DNA of 64,000 bases from Daldinia sp. FL1419 (GCA_025201765.1 MU623350.1:1-64000), one strand, 5' to 3'; counted from the first letter of the stretch, positions 33,357-45,030 are shown. The notes: generated from the sequence alone by a model not told the origin. Program-made: numbers and translations.

Positions 33357-34699
33357 CTACTGGGCCCACTTCATAACACCAGGGTTGGCGGGGTCATTTT
33401 CCACATACTGGCATGTACGAGAGGTCTCCCATAATTGGCCCATAAACGAACGCTCATCGCTGTGGTAGAGGTCACCAAGCAACGGCTTAATTGCTCGCGT
33501 GGCTTCTTCGGCGTGGTAGAAAGGAATTCGTCTAGCAGATATTAGCTGGGTTCGCACATGGGAGGCGCAGTATACACTCACGAGAATAGATGATGCACGA
33601 CGTGTGTATCGATGATACCATGGAAAACGTGACGGCCAATGAAGCCAAAATCACGATCGACGGTGGCTAAAGCTCCGGCTACGAAAGTCCATCGTTCCCC
33701 ATCATAATGAGGCACGTCCTGGTGAGTATGGTGAAGATAGGTAATGGCAACTAATTAGATGTTAGCTGCTTGAATTATATGATGTGATAATTCATGACTT
33801 ACCTAGCCAGTGGTTTACCCATAAGTACGGAACTCCGTATAAGAGGAATACTGTTTGCCAGCCAAGGACCAATGAGCTATAGTAAAGACCAGCAGCTACA
33901 AGCGCAAGACCCAGATCGGAAATGAGAACGTATAAGGCTTCCTGGGGACGGAAAACACCGCTAAAAGGATCTAGATGGCTGCGTCGCCACCACGTAGCCT
34001 CCTGGTTCTGCATGCTGTCATCTCCGGCAGTGGCATTGAGGAGAATGTAGACCTGCCACCCTCCTAGTTGCTGACCGAGTAATCGAATCAGGTTGACAAA
34101 AGGCGCATCCTCGAGGACCTCGGAGTTCAGGGTATCCCTCAACGATCGAACAAACCAGGAAGGCTTGGTCTGCGGAACGAAGGCCATATCCTTTTGCATG
34201 TGGCCGGTGAAACGGTGATGACGGGCGTGAGAGAACTTCCACGAGAAATAAGGCACACCCAGAGCAGAGTGCAAGACCCACCCAACAGTGTTGTTAAGAT
34301 GTCGGTGCATTGAGAAAGCACCATGTCCGCACTCGTGTGCCAGAATCCAGAGTCCGACACCAACGAGACCCTGAAGGAATCCGTACACAACCCACAAGGA
34401 TGTGCGGTAGGCCGGGTTAGATACAGAGGGGATGTATGTCAGAGCTCCGTAGGTGAGAGCAGCGGCCATGACAAGATCGCGTGCAACATATGATAACGAC
34501 CTCCATGCTGAAGGCTTGAAACAGTGAGGAGGGATAGCCTTCCGGATGGTGTTAATATCCGGGAACGCTTGAGGCTCTGCCTTTGTCGTCTAAGCTAAAA
34601 TATCAGCGCTATGTTTTCCGTTCATTCTACATCTGTACATACCAATTTCACGACGCGCGGCCTCGCGACAGGCACTTCGACCTGAGTAACTGTCGACAT
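33357..34699 (-). CDS. delta-12/omega-6 fatty acid desaturase-like protein
   Basis: Four exons (34643-34699, 33803-34589, 33582-33750, 33357-33531) with introns of 53, 52 and 50 bp give 395 aa. The three histidine boxes of membrane di-iron desaturases are present: HECGH (104-108), HARHH (140-144) and HVVHH (331-335). The HHTHQDVPHY segment (288-297) is also typical of the FAD2 group, and hydrophobic pairs flank the boxes. The enzyme would insert a double bond into acyl chains of phospholipids in the ER with cytochrome b5 as electron donor, making linoleate from oleate. The N-terminus is shorter than in the main Aspergillus-type enzymes, so this may be a paralogue with shifted specificity. No lesion is seen. 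The start MSTVTQVEVP is separated from the core by an intron, a usual arrangement. Confidence 0.88.
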
Positions 34700-37510
34700 G
34701 ATGAATCTGGTCTAGACTGGTGAAAGTATGGACCAGGTTAGATTGAGCTCGCAGTATTCCAGCTGAAGACTCGAAGAACAGTGATTTTACCTATTTCTCA
34801 CAAATGGAAGTAGAAGAGGAGAAGACATTAGGGTCTCATGCCCCCGTTTTGAATGTTTGCAAAATTTTCATCGGACAGGCTTATTGTTAGTGCTATTGCC
34901 CTTCAACCCCATATCAGGCCTAGGGTTAAGAGGAAAAAAGGGGTCGCTTGCCATGGTTCATTGGAATAACACTCCACTAAGCTACTTTGACTTCCAAGTT
35001 ACACGTGGGGGCCTCGAACGAAAATCTTCGTTGAGATGAGCCTCAACATTGCTCTAGATCCGCTTCAGAATGGATAGGGGTCCTGGGGTTTGGATCTTAG
35101 AAGTGGGTCTAGCTCAACACCCAAATCTTGTCCCCAGTTTGCACGGTTCACAAGTAGGTTGAAGTCATCAAGACTAGTCCCAATTCATTTAATTTCCCCT
35201 TTTAGATCCAGGGGTCCTAGGACAGCCAACCCTGTTCTACGGTTTTAGAAAGCATGTGTGCGAGACTTTCAGCCAATAAAGGATCGTATATTGGACATGA
35301 AGTGGATATACTACAACCCAGCTACACCACTCTGGTTATTAAGATAAACACATGAAAATTCCTTTAAATGGATGGTCAAAATGATTCCCACACATCCATC
35401 TCTCCCTGGAGAACTGGAGAATTAGCTCGCATCCGTTCTATGTTATCGCTTTTTTCCTCCAAACTTTCTCGTTCAAAGGGTAAATGTCAGGCAAGCTGGT
35501 CTATGCTTTTCTTAAGGATACCAAACTTCCCATATATCGAGAAGACTGGTGAGTTTAGGAGTTACATGACCTTCCAATGTACACTCAAGTCGGGAGTCAT
35601 TCTTGACCGCTATGTTTACTAGCCTATAGAAACGGCCTGCTGTTCAGAAGACGGCCTGATAAATTAACTACCTACCTGGGTATCTATAAGCCCAAACATC
35701 TTCACGCCTAACATCACCCTCCGCACCTACAGGTTCCCGATGCCTTGTTTAGGGATCATAGTACTACCGCCGAAGTTAAGGCATAAGTTTCCATCTCTAA
35801 TAAGAAACCAATGACTGACTCCTGTCGCAAGTCACAAGAAACTTTGGAGTGCTTGTGACAACTTGATTCCGGTGATCTACGAGAGAAAGTTTTCTAGAAA
35901 AACTAAGAGAATAAAAACAACAAGGTATAACCCGCAACCCGACCAATCACAATATTAAACACTTATTTGCGTTAGGCTATGCTCTTATCATATATTCATA
36001 CAGAAAACCAACCAAGATCCATCTAACCGCTAGCTCGCAACCAGGGCTCGTTGGCAAGATCCACGCTTAGATACGTGGGTTTTTAATGGGGAAATACCCA
36101 CTGAAGAACCCCTTTTTGATACTCAGAGCTGGTCTGCTGTGGCGGGGTCAGGAGAGGACCCTGCTTATACTCCCCTTCATAAGCCGAAACTAGAACTTTT
36201 CCAAGTCGATTAATACGATAATCGACTATTTCCGGCGTGAGCCAGAGGAATATCGATTTTCACACCTCCGAGGTTTGAAGTCCGAAAGGCTAAAACAACA
36301 GACGTCGGTGTACCTTTATGCTAAAAGATGCTCGTAATAAAATCGGATTCCCAAGTATCCTACTCCCGTAGTTGAAATAATGGACAATGGGTCGATATCT
36401 TATATATCCCCATCGAGCCCTACGAGTATCTGTCCTGGTTCACCGACTTTACTAGCATCCAATAAGACCTAACCAACTTGTCAGATCCACGTCATACGAT
36501 GCTTGCACAAGGCTATGGGCCTTAGCGACAACGCAGGTGCGGTTGGCAAGACTAGGTAGGTAGAGGATGCAAATATTCATTTGCCGGATTTAGGTCCATA
36601 TAGCCATCTCTGACGGCTTACGGCAACCACATGCCGAATAAAATAAGATAGTCGCCGATTCTGATAAATAGATATTTGTTGCCGTGAGCGTTCCTTAGGT
36701 TTCGCACATTATCGCAGATATTGCTCAAAATCCTCTATATATTTACGATATTAATCTACCGCCCACCCTCTTTAACCTATACACATTATATGAAGCGGGA
36801 CTAGTAGGGCATTTCTAATAATAGTGGCGAATGTCTCACGGTATCTCGTGGTGATATAGTCTACTCGAAGGCTTAATAACGAGGCCCGAACATCTCACAA
36901 CCAAGCCATTCGGAGCTAGGTATATCATGTTATCTCAGCTCGTTCCTCTACTAAATAGATCCAATTATCTAGTACTGATCTCAACCGTCCTTCAGAAGAG
37001 ACCTTGCGCCGGAAATAACAATTATCGAGGAAGCCGTGGTGGTTTATTATCCACTAAGATGAGGGTTGATAACTTCGTGGTATAGTATAATAGTAAGTTG
37101 AGATGTAAATGACTACCAGCCTAAGCCTACCAAGTTTATCGTCGGCACCTATGGTACAACTTTATGGAGCGAGACGGTATGGATATAATATCTCATCGTT
37201 CAGGTGGCGCCTAGTTTCAATCGTCGGATGAAGAATCATAAGGAGCTCACTTAGACTTAACTACAACGTCTGAATGTATTTGAGAAACAGTGGTAGTCAT
37301 CAGTACAACATAACAACTATATCTACCTCCCTATATTAAATATAATTCTCGAAAGCTCAGCTCTTCACAGCACACCTCCAAATCGTGTAGTCAGCTTTCC
37401 CTCGTATTCATGCGGAAGCTTCCTGGTGCATGTACAGCAATCCGTTGATAATTCCAAACCAATCGTTCAGACGAGATATGTGACAGAAGTTGGGACAAAG
37501 GCCATAGAAG
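34700..37510. other. 2.8-kb intergenic region, no gene recognised
   Basis: There are scattered frames below 90 codons (34857-35039, 35368-35622), none with a domain. The base composition is intermediate and no repeat or RNA gene is evident. The first few hundred bases are the desaturase promoter side. Confidence 0.45.
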
Positions 37511-37549
37511 TTCAATGACAACACTGTCTATGGCAGTGTTGTCATTGAA
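37511..37549. repeat. perfect 16-bp inverted repeat (hairpin)
   Basis: TTCAATGACAACACTG at 37511-37526 is exactly complementary to CAGTGTTGTCATTGAA at 37534-37549, with a 7-base loop TCTATGG. The stem has no mismatch. It lies 110 bp upstream of a short signal-peptide-like frame (37659). It could be a cruciform, a regulatory palindrome or a transposon trace; no T-run follows, so it is not a Pol III or bacterial-type terminator. Confidence 0.85.
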
Positions 37550-37658
37550 GGAGCTTAGGGAATTTGAGATTATAAATACTAGGTGACAAGCCGTCTATGT
37601 CGTCGAACACCAATCAATAATCTAAAAATCTTGTCGAGGGAGCCATCGTGTGGACAAG

Positions 37659-37736
37659 ATGTATCTCGCACTCAAACTCCTTACTATGTTCATCTTCGCA
37701 GTCTGCTATGTTGCCTCGGCAGTGTTTGGAACCTAG
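37659..37736 (+). pseudogene. short signal-peptide-like ORF, possible relic of a secreted protein
   Basis: The 25-codon frame reads as a hydrophobic leader (MYLALKLLTMFIFAVCYVAS, then AVFGT) and stops. A leader with nothing after it suggests a small secreted protein cut by a nonsense change, or chance. Within the next 20 bases AAAGGTGCGT resembles a splice donor. No family match is recalled and the evidence is weak. Confidence 0.3.
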
Positions 37737-38605
37737 TCACGTCGAATAAAGGTGCGTAACAATATATAGCATAGGATCACGGGTAGCTCGGCTACCTATT
37801 CTGGCATTTGGAGTAGAATTGGTGCGACGAGGAAATGCCAAGCGTCAAGCATACCATGGCATCTAAGTAGATGATCTATACATAAGGTCTCTTTAGAAAT
37901 GTTCTTAGAGTTTATATTATCTGCGTTAAATTCTGTATCTTGACTTGAACAGTCTTATACATCCTCGGCTCCAACATGAATGCTTCGTTATTAAATATAC
38001 TTCCCTTGTGTTGCTATTGTGTAAAGCCCATGCGCATCCAAATAGGAATACGTCCGGAACCTCCTTAGAGCGTCCCAAAGCCTACTAATCCTACTACGAT
38101 ACCAGGCGCCTCCCGTACCTATATTCGATGCTGATACCGATGAGCATACGACGATATTGGTAGCACCTTTTAACCCCCCAAGTGTTGTCCGTGGCGGTCG
38201 GTCGTTTAGCGACACAATCTGGTGCCCCATTCATCTTGAACTACCCGATGTTGATTCTATTCCTCTTTGCATTTTATATTCAAGTCGTCATAGCTCTCGT
38301 GTAGTAGGTTCGGAGTTATGAGGCCCACGTGTGGCTATGGCGCGTGGCGTCTGGCGAATTCGTTTTAGTGCTACTCTGGGCAATTGGTTTGATCCGCTGC
38401 CAGATTTAATTCATGCATGGTATCCTGGCAGCATGCCACATGGCCTTCCAGATAAGCAACCGGGTTCATCGCCAGAGGCGTTCCGATACACACATCTGAC
38501 CGAGTCGGGTATGGGGTGACGGCGGGGTATTTAATCGTATCCAATCAGCCAGTTCGTTCTGTAAGGGCGGTATGAATGTGCATTCGCGTTCGGAATAATG
38601 ACAAA
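37737..38605. other. intergenic, no gene recognised
   Basis: The frames at 37991-38230 (-) and 38331-38519 (+) carry no recognisable domain. The segment lies downstream of dynactin p25, whose stop is at 38606. Confidence 0.4.
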
Positions 38606-39344
38606 TCATACAGGGAGCGGTTGTGGATTGTTCCCTACGGTCTTATACAGCTCCCGGAGCTCGAACGCTTCATGCCCGCCTTCAGGCACCTCACCAATGA
38701 CGCGAGCTGGTTGGCCAGCAACAATGCTGAAGCTCGGTATGACCATATTTGGGGGTATAACGGTGTTCTCGAGGACTCGGACGTAGTCTTTAATAATGGC
38801 AAATTCCCCAACCACGACGTTCTGGCTAATGTAAACGTGGCTGCCGACGGTTGCGGCTTGGACGACGGTACCCTCGCCGATGAAAACGTGGTCGCCTAGT
38901 CGAAGAGGAAGAAAGGTGAAGGATCTTAAGGCAGAGAAAGATGAGGACAGTTAGTAGGTAACTCGCGGGGATACGTATAACTATGCGCAAAGACTACGCG
39001 CAACTAACCCTTTGTATATGCGACCCGGAGGGCGTAGACAGCATCCTTTACTCAGATAACAATAGCGACCTATAGCCACGGCCGTGTTGCTGCCAGGAGC
39101 GGCACCCGAGCTGGATGTTGGCTGTCCAGTTCTTGCTAGATCGCCGCGTATCATTGCTTCGGCTTGAATAACGGTCTTGCCACCCAACATGATGTGCTGG
39201 GTTCCGATCAGGATAGCTTTTCTCGAGACCTTGTTACCGGTGTCCTATCGTGGGGTTAAACGTCAATCGGATACTGGTATATCGGGATATAGAGTTTGCG
39301 CTTACGGTCTCGATGTACTCGCCTTTTGCCGGTTTCCTAGACAT
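38606..39344 (-). CDS. dynactin subunit p25 (dynactin 5-type)
   Basis: Exons 39306-39344, 39009-39244 and 38606-38924 with introns of 61 and 84 bp encode 197 aa. The start MSRKPAKGEYIET, then NKVSRKAILIGTQHIMLGG and repeated hexapeptide turns (VIQAEAMIRGDLAR, VAIGRYCYLSKGCCLRPP, LGDHVFIGEGTVVQAATVG, HVYISQNVVVG, CVRV-like ENTVIPPNMVIPSFSIVAGQ) build a left-handed beta-helix. The ending PARVIGEVPEG...ELYKTVGNNPQPLP is the usual p25 tail. The subunit sits in the pointed-end complex of dynactin and helps dynein bind cargo such as early endosomes along microtubules. It is a single-copy housekeeping gene in fungi. The frame is complete and all splice sites are canonical. Confidence 0.92.
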
Positions 39345-40156
39345 CTTGAACGGAGGTAGCGCGAGTAGCGCGATAGTTGATCGGCTTGTTTAGTTGAGAA
39401 TTAACTTGAAGCTGGAAATGAAGCTACAAAAAGAGGTACCGGTACCTGACCTAGGTACGTACCTCTTACGTAGCTCTAATGGCCAGGGATGGAACTTTCA
39501 TTGGAAATACAAGGTACTTGAATATGTTACGTAATCGCAAGGTGGGGGAATAATAAATGAATTTGTTCGAGAATAATAATAATAAATTGTCCATCAAACT
39601 AACTAATCTTACAAAGTACTTGACAAGATTATTCTATCCTAGGTCCATGTAACCTACTATACCTACCTACCTACCTACCTACCTACCTACCTATAATAGG
39701 CACCCATAGCACCCATTATTCAAAGCTTCCCTCAAAATAATTCCACGAGGAACCTAGTAGACCGACGTAGAATCCATGAGTAGGTAGACTAGAGCCTCCA
39801 AAGCCGCAAGATCAGATAAAAATTTAGTCGCCAAGCTGTCAGGGGTTCTCCATTATCTGATTTTATCAGATCATCTATGTGACAGCTCGCCAATGATATT
39901 CCATCCTGAGCGGATCAGCAGCCATGAGGCCTGCTTAATCTTGGAGAAACTATGTAAGCATCCCGTCGATGGAGGGTAGCACAGAGTACGGCGAAGGAGC
40001 TGTGCCTCTGCTCTCGCCTGTGCTACCTACGCCCACCTACCTCTACCTTGGAGGTAGCTTTTGGTATTATAAGCCAGGTTTTAGCCGGCCGGTTCTCGAT
40101 TTCAAAATATTACATCACGTCTATATCTCATCTTTGGTGAGCAAGCGAGAGCCGCC
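39345..40156. other. intergenic with simple repeat and palindromes
   Basis: This region holds the p25 promoter side, GGTACC/CCTAGG palindromes at 39433-39470, a CCTA microsatellite at 39661-39693 and an ATCTGA...TCAGAT hairpin near 39854-39871. No gene is seen. Confidence 0.55.
39661..39693. repeat. ACCT microsatellite, about eight units
   Basis: The tetranucleotide ACCT is repeated about eight times without interruption. It is the purest example of the CCTA/TAGG motif that recurs in non-coding parts of this window. Confidence 0.9.
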
Positions 40157-40980
40157 ATGTCAGCAGTCAATAAGGAGAAGTCGCCAGAAGCAAGCTCCAC
40201 GACTGTAGCCGCGGTTCAACCTCAGGAGTCGACCGCCGTAGACGGAATTAGTCCAGCTACAGCACAAACGGTAGACGGTCGGGGTAGCCTCGGCATTAAC
40301 GAAAAGCACGTTTCAGACCTAGAAAGGCAAGATGGCGTTTGAGATATCGAAGCTATCACTCGGACTTGGTCTAAGAAAATGATGATAATCACATACGGAT
40401 GGTAATTAATCGAAGCACGTGGGTGCTACGCACACTGATCTCCTATAGGCTGTTAATCGTCAATTTCATCCTGGCCTTCGGGTCTAGCTTATCCAATTCC
40501 CTCATTGCGTACGTTACAAGCGACTTCCAGTGGCACTCGTTACTCACCACGGCGCAAGCGGTGGCGTCCATTTTTGGGGGGTATCAGTTGGTGATGGGCC
40601 TACGGTACTGGCAATAATACCCATATCTGCAATTCCTGTCCTCTGGATCTTATTATATACTTGTAAAGAAGCACGCAAACGGTTTCCTGCTGCTGTTCGT
40701 GATCCCGGTCGGACGTGGCCACAAAGCATAACTCGTTACGCAATTAACTTTGACGGTGAACTCACAAGACTCATATAAGATGACTTGTGTTAGCCCCTCA
40801 AGCTACTAGCATGATTCTTGCTGTAGCCGAATTTTCGCTCATCATATTACCTCTAAATCTTGTTCCGTATCAGATAGATACATGGAGATTGGCCGCGATA
40901 ATTACCATAATCGTCATTGGTACCTACGTATTAAAATTAAAAACTTCTCATTCCAGAAACCGCCTTTAGCACCCTTTGAG
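40157..40980 (+). pseudogene. siderophore-iron transporter-like MFS gene, decayed and shortened
   Basis: The frame opens MSAVNKEKSPEASST with a polar leader ending GVSDLERQDGV-like sequence, then a stop, then DIEAITRTWSKKM, a signature of ascomycete siderophore transporters. SSISSxLIAYVTSDFQ and HSLLTTAQAVASIFGG follow in shifted frames. Only two later patches remain: PISAIPVLWILLYTCKEARK near 40622 and FSLIILPLNLVPYQIDTWRL near 40831, with APFE near 40970. Many stops and shifts separate them, and several hundred codons expected between and after these parts are missing. This is a non-functional relic, likely internally deleted. Confidence 0.7.
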
Positions 40981-41407
40981 TGACTGAGACTAATGTATTA
41001 ATAGTAAGTCAAACAGTCGTTATTGTTTCCGCCTGCCGGCGAAGAGCTTTGGAAATTACCAGAAGCATCCTGTAATCTGTTACCGCCTTTCAATGTTAGG
41101 GTTATTGGTGTCCTAGTGGTAGTGCCCCCAAAGTCATGGTGGGGGAACTATATAAAAGCACTACGATACGGGAGATATTTATGATAATGCAAAGTATTGA
41201 AAGATTCAAGAAATTATCATTATGGTATATTTAATCTACATGCATTACCGCCGTCGACATCTTCGTTCTATAGAATGTAGCGTGGTGGTGATTGTCGGGG
41301 AACTTAAGCTGAGGGTGAGCCCCTTACAGTTGGGGATGGACTTGTAGAACTCGGCCACCATTATCAGAACATCATATCATGCCGTGGTGTTTAAGCCGTC
41401 AAGCTGC
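40981..41407. other. intergenic, no gene seen
   Basis: The remaining space before the xylanase stop holds no open frame of note. A CCCCCAAAGTCATGGTGGGGG-like imperfect inverted repeat lies near 41127-41147. Confidence 0.4.
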
Positions 41408-42711
41408 TTACAAGAGAGCTTTAACGATAGCGTCGTACGCGGGCTTGGGCTGGTAGCTAGTGTTGAAAAGGAGCGGCGAGCTCTTTGCTTGCCACGAATC
41501 CTAATAGAAGTTAATTTCCACTGCCAAGGCCTTTATATCGGGGGAACTTACGGCATCGCTCACGCCCCATAGAGTGATTCCAACACATTTCTCAACCGCG
41601 AGGCAAGCATTGGTGACCTTGACATACTCATCGACCGGCGCATTGACGATATCTAACTCGGTAATGGCAAGTTCTTTGACACCGGACGTGGCGAGCTTCT
41701 CCAATCCAGCTTGCATTCCGCTAGCATTGGGGTTACCACCGCCAAGGTGGCCCTGGATTCCAATGCCATCGATGGGGATGCCAGCAGCAAGCCACTTCTT
41801 CACGTGCTCAAACATGCCGGTGGTAGTCTTAGCAGATGTGCCGCTCTCGAGGTGGAAGTCGTTAATATAAAGCTTAGCATCAGGGTCTGCTTTATGCGCC
41901 GCCTCGAAAGCGATACGAACAAAGTCTTCACCTAGAACTTGGGTGAAGACACAGTCGCGGAGGGTACCATCTTCATTGAAGACTTCATTGACTACATCCT
42001 AAACACACTTTGTTAGCACGCCACCCCCTTTCGCTTCTAGGCCTAATTTTAACGTACCCAAGAGCGCACCTTGCCCTTGTACCTTCCGACGATGGTGCTG
42101 ATATGGTTCTCGATGACGCTCGTAAGCTCTTTTTTATCCGTGATGGCCTTGACGTAGTCTGGCAGCTGCTGGTACCAGAGAAGCGTGTGGCCGCGAATGC
42201 TCTGACCGTTCTGCACGGCAAAGTTAACAAGTGTGTCGGCACCCCCGAAGCTGAAGCCACCGCGGACTGGTTCGATGGCATCCCACTTCATGCTATTCTC
42301 GGGGGTAAGTTGCCCGAAATCCTTCTTGATGATGGCTGCATTTTGGGATTTGGATAGGGTGCCCGAGTCAGCCGCTGTGCCGAAGTAAAGCTTGCCCTTC
42401 GCCTTGAAGAGTTCGTCAATGCTATCAGACTGGGGATTGCTACCTTGGGTAGATGTCGGAGCAGCGGGAGTAGTCGTCGAAGAAGTAGCCTGTTCACTAG
42501 CGGACGACGTAGTAGGAATTGCGGGAGAAATTGTTGTAGGGGTAATTGATGCAATCGGAGATGTAGTGGTAGGTTGGCTAACCGATGAGGCGGTAGCCGT
42601 GAACGTTGCAGATGAGACCGTAGCTGAAGCTGTCTGAGTACGATGGCCACCACAAGGCCTAGCTACGATGCCCACTGGGCTGAGCAGGAGAGCGAGTGTT
42701 GCTGGTTTCAT
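41408..42711 (-). CDS. secreted GH10 endo-1,4-beta-xylanase
   Basis: Exons 42058-42711, 41552-41998 and 41408-41500 with introns of 59 and 51 bp encode 397 aa. A signal peptide (about 1-17) is followed by a Ser/Thr/Pro-rich segment to about residue 90, then the GH10 barrel: LYFGTAADSG, FGQLTPENSMKWDAIEP, IRGHTLLWYQQLP, DVVNE with acid/base Glu223, YINDFHLES, GIGIQGHLGG, ITELD with nucleophile Glu332, and LWGVSDADSW at the last junction. It cleaves internal beta-1,4 bonds of xylan outside the cell. The N-terminal Ser/Thr linker with no cellulose-binding module attached is odd; a lost or never-present N-terminal CBM1 would explain it. An intron falls exactly between SW and DVVNE. The frame is intact and the key residues are present. 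Confidence 0.92.
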
Positions 42712-44060
42712 CTTAGCGAATGTGAAATTAGAAGATAAAGAATGAGACCAGTTGAATGAGTAAAACTCTGGAAAAGAATGGATCGGCTTGCTACAAAATA
42801 TAATTAATGAGAGTGAGTGGCTGAGCCGAGAGTAAGTGTTCGTTGCCGTCTAGCAAGTTTTATTCATGACAGATGAAGAGAAAGCACCGTAGTAACTCAA
42901 TATCGTGAATCAATTCCCCTACGATTAGGAGAGCGGCGTATATAAACTCATCATCTCTGCGCCCAAGGAGCAACCCCCAAGAGGCTTAGACTATGTAAAT
43001 CCGGAACGTGTTACCGACCTGTGCGCGACCTAGGTCGCATGTAGCTAACCAGCGGTTATGGGTTTCCCCAAAAGGAAATTTTTGGTTTGATGATGTTCCA
43101 TCCAGTGCTGGCCTAGCCTTTGCTAGTCAGGAGCTACTCATGGCATTGGTTGCGTGTGAGATATCGGGAACTATCCGAGACGGGGGTGGTGATGAGATCT
43201 CTTTTGATGCACATGTCCGGTCGGTGGGGCATCGGAGGAACAGGTTCAGGGGTAAATCACACGTAGGCCGCCGACGACTATGAAGATGGAAGACGATAGT
43301 GGAAATGTTTTTATTTAATCGAGTGAGATATATTTTACAAAATCCGTTATAGTTATTTGTGATATTAACTCATGGATTCTTTTTGCGATGCGTTTCCGTG
43401 CCGTGTAGTGTATTCGACTACCTATATCGAGCATCGGCTCTCAGTCCAATGTTCTGATTCCTGTTCCATGTTGGCGTGTTGAAGGTGTTGAATATTACAT
43501 CGTTTAAGTCAAAGCGTTTCAGGAGGATGCGCAGCTGCATGAAATGCGACTTAGAACACCTATATTATTGCCCACCTTGAGCATTGTACTATTGCGCGAG
43601 CCGCGCTGTTGGATACCATCTCGCACCGTTCGTAGCTAGTGTTTTCTTGGCGTCAAGAAAATACGAAGAGGTCTACAACGGCGCAATAAACTCGGTTGCA
43701 ATTCTCTACGTAAGAAAATTATAAAATAAGGATGCAGTAGGTACCTATGTAATTCAAGATTTGATAATTACCTACGTAATGCCGAAGGCGCCTCTGAAAG
43801 TACATACCTACCCTGCCTGCCTAATATAGCCTGATAAAAGATCTAATCGTTCTGATGATATCCATGGGAAGCGTAGATCACATGATGCTCATCATCAGCT
43901 ATGACGTATATTTCGTTAACTATCTTTTCTTAATCGTCATCTTTTCCTCCTTCATACATCACCTTATCTTAGCGAGCTTAGACTAGAAATTTTTGACCAG
44001 CCATTATAGCTACCCCAATATGGTCTGTGCAGACATATCTGTGGGGCTATACATATTATA
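42712..44060. other. 1.35-kb intergenic region
   Basis: This contains the xylanase promoter. A 91-codon frame (43008-43283, +) has no domain. TAGGTACC/CCTACC motifs recur at about 43738-43815. The region ends in an imperfect inverted repeat and then the AT-rich block. Confidence 0.5.
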
Positions 44061-44084
44061 CCAAAAATTCTAGTTTAAGATACG
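43978..44084. repeat. imperfect inverted repeat of about 105 bp
   Basis: CTTAGACTAGAAATTTTTG at the left is mirrored by CAAAAATTCTAGTTTAAG at the right, and inner arms TATAGCTACCCCA and TGTGGGGCTATA also pair. The whole stretch can fold into a long interrupted hairpin, as expected of a tiny foldback/MITE-like element. It lies at the border of the AT-rich block. Confidence 0.65.
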
Positions 44085-44311
44085 AAGCTAATATTTTAAG
44101 TTTGTTATATAAAACCATTATACAAAATAATCTTTATTATTTATAAAAATAATTAATATTAAATAATAAAAATAGATATTTTTAATTTATAAATGTTTGG
44201 AAGTAGTAATAATTAATATAAAGTTTTATATTTAATTTTTATATAATATAATAAAAGAATAAGAATATTATATATAATTAGGAAATTTAGGTTGTTATTT
44301 AAAATATTATT

Positions 44312-44640
44312 TAATTATTACCTTTATTAAGCAATAATGAAGTAGTGAAAGGTTTTATTTATTTTATATAAGTTATGAAAGTTAATGATAAATATTTTAA
44401 AATCTGTTAGTATTTTTCTTAATTTTTTTGTTATAATATTGAAATATTATTGAATTTGAGGGGTAAAAATATATGTTTTATTATTACTTTTATTAAGTAA
44501 TAATGAAGTAATGAAAGGTTTTATTTATTTTGTATAAGTTGGGAGGGTTAGTGATAGGTATTTTAAAGTCCGTTAGTATTTTTTTTGATTTTTTTGTTGT
44601 GGTATTAGTGTATTATTGGATTTGGGGGATAAAAATTGCG
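44312..44640. repeat. 166-bp tandem duplication, RIP-type divergence
   Basis: GCAATAATGAAGTAG at 44331 recurs as GTAATAATGAAGTAA at 44497. Along the copies the second keeps G where the first has A (GGGAGGGTTAGTGATAGG against ATGAAAGTTAATGATAAA). Differences are mainly transitions, matching the pattern at 45-324. Confidence 0.75.
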
Positions 44641-44946
44641 TATTTTACCTTTTAAGTTTATATGATATTTAGTAATAATATAATTAATAATGTTTTAATT
44701 AATTTTAAATTTTGTTAATAATTTAAAAGTAACCTTTTTTAATTTTGAATATATTTATATTGTTATTTAAGAGTTTGGTTTTTTATTTAATTTTTAATAT
44801 TATTTAGGTTAATAAATAGGTAAGTATGTTGTAATGTGTAACCACAAATTTAGGGTATATTTTTTAAATTTAAAATTGATGTTGCGTTTAGATTGAATTT
44901 ATTTAAATTGAATTTAAAGATGTGGTTTGTGTTGGAAAATAATTGG

Positions 44947-45030
44947 GTTAAGGATAAATGCGAATAGTTGAGGATAAATGTGAATAATTGAGAATAAATG
45001 CGAATAATTGAGGATAAATGTGAGCGGTTT
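44947..45030. repeat. 20-bp minisatellite, about four units
   Basis: Units of the form AGGATAAATGYGAATARTTG repeat four times in a row with one or two changes each. It is followed by GATTAGGGTTTAGGGTT, which resembles telomeric sequence but has only two units. Confidence 0.8.

Noticed and set aside
44947..45030. CRISPR-like regularly spaced repeats
   Set aside because: The 20-bp units are directly tandem without spacers and the organism is a fungus; this is a minisatellite.
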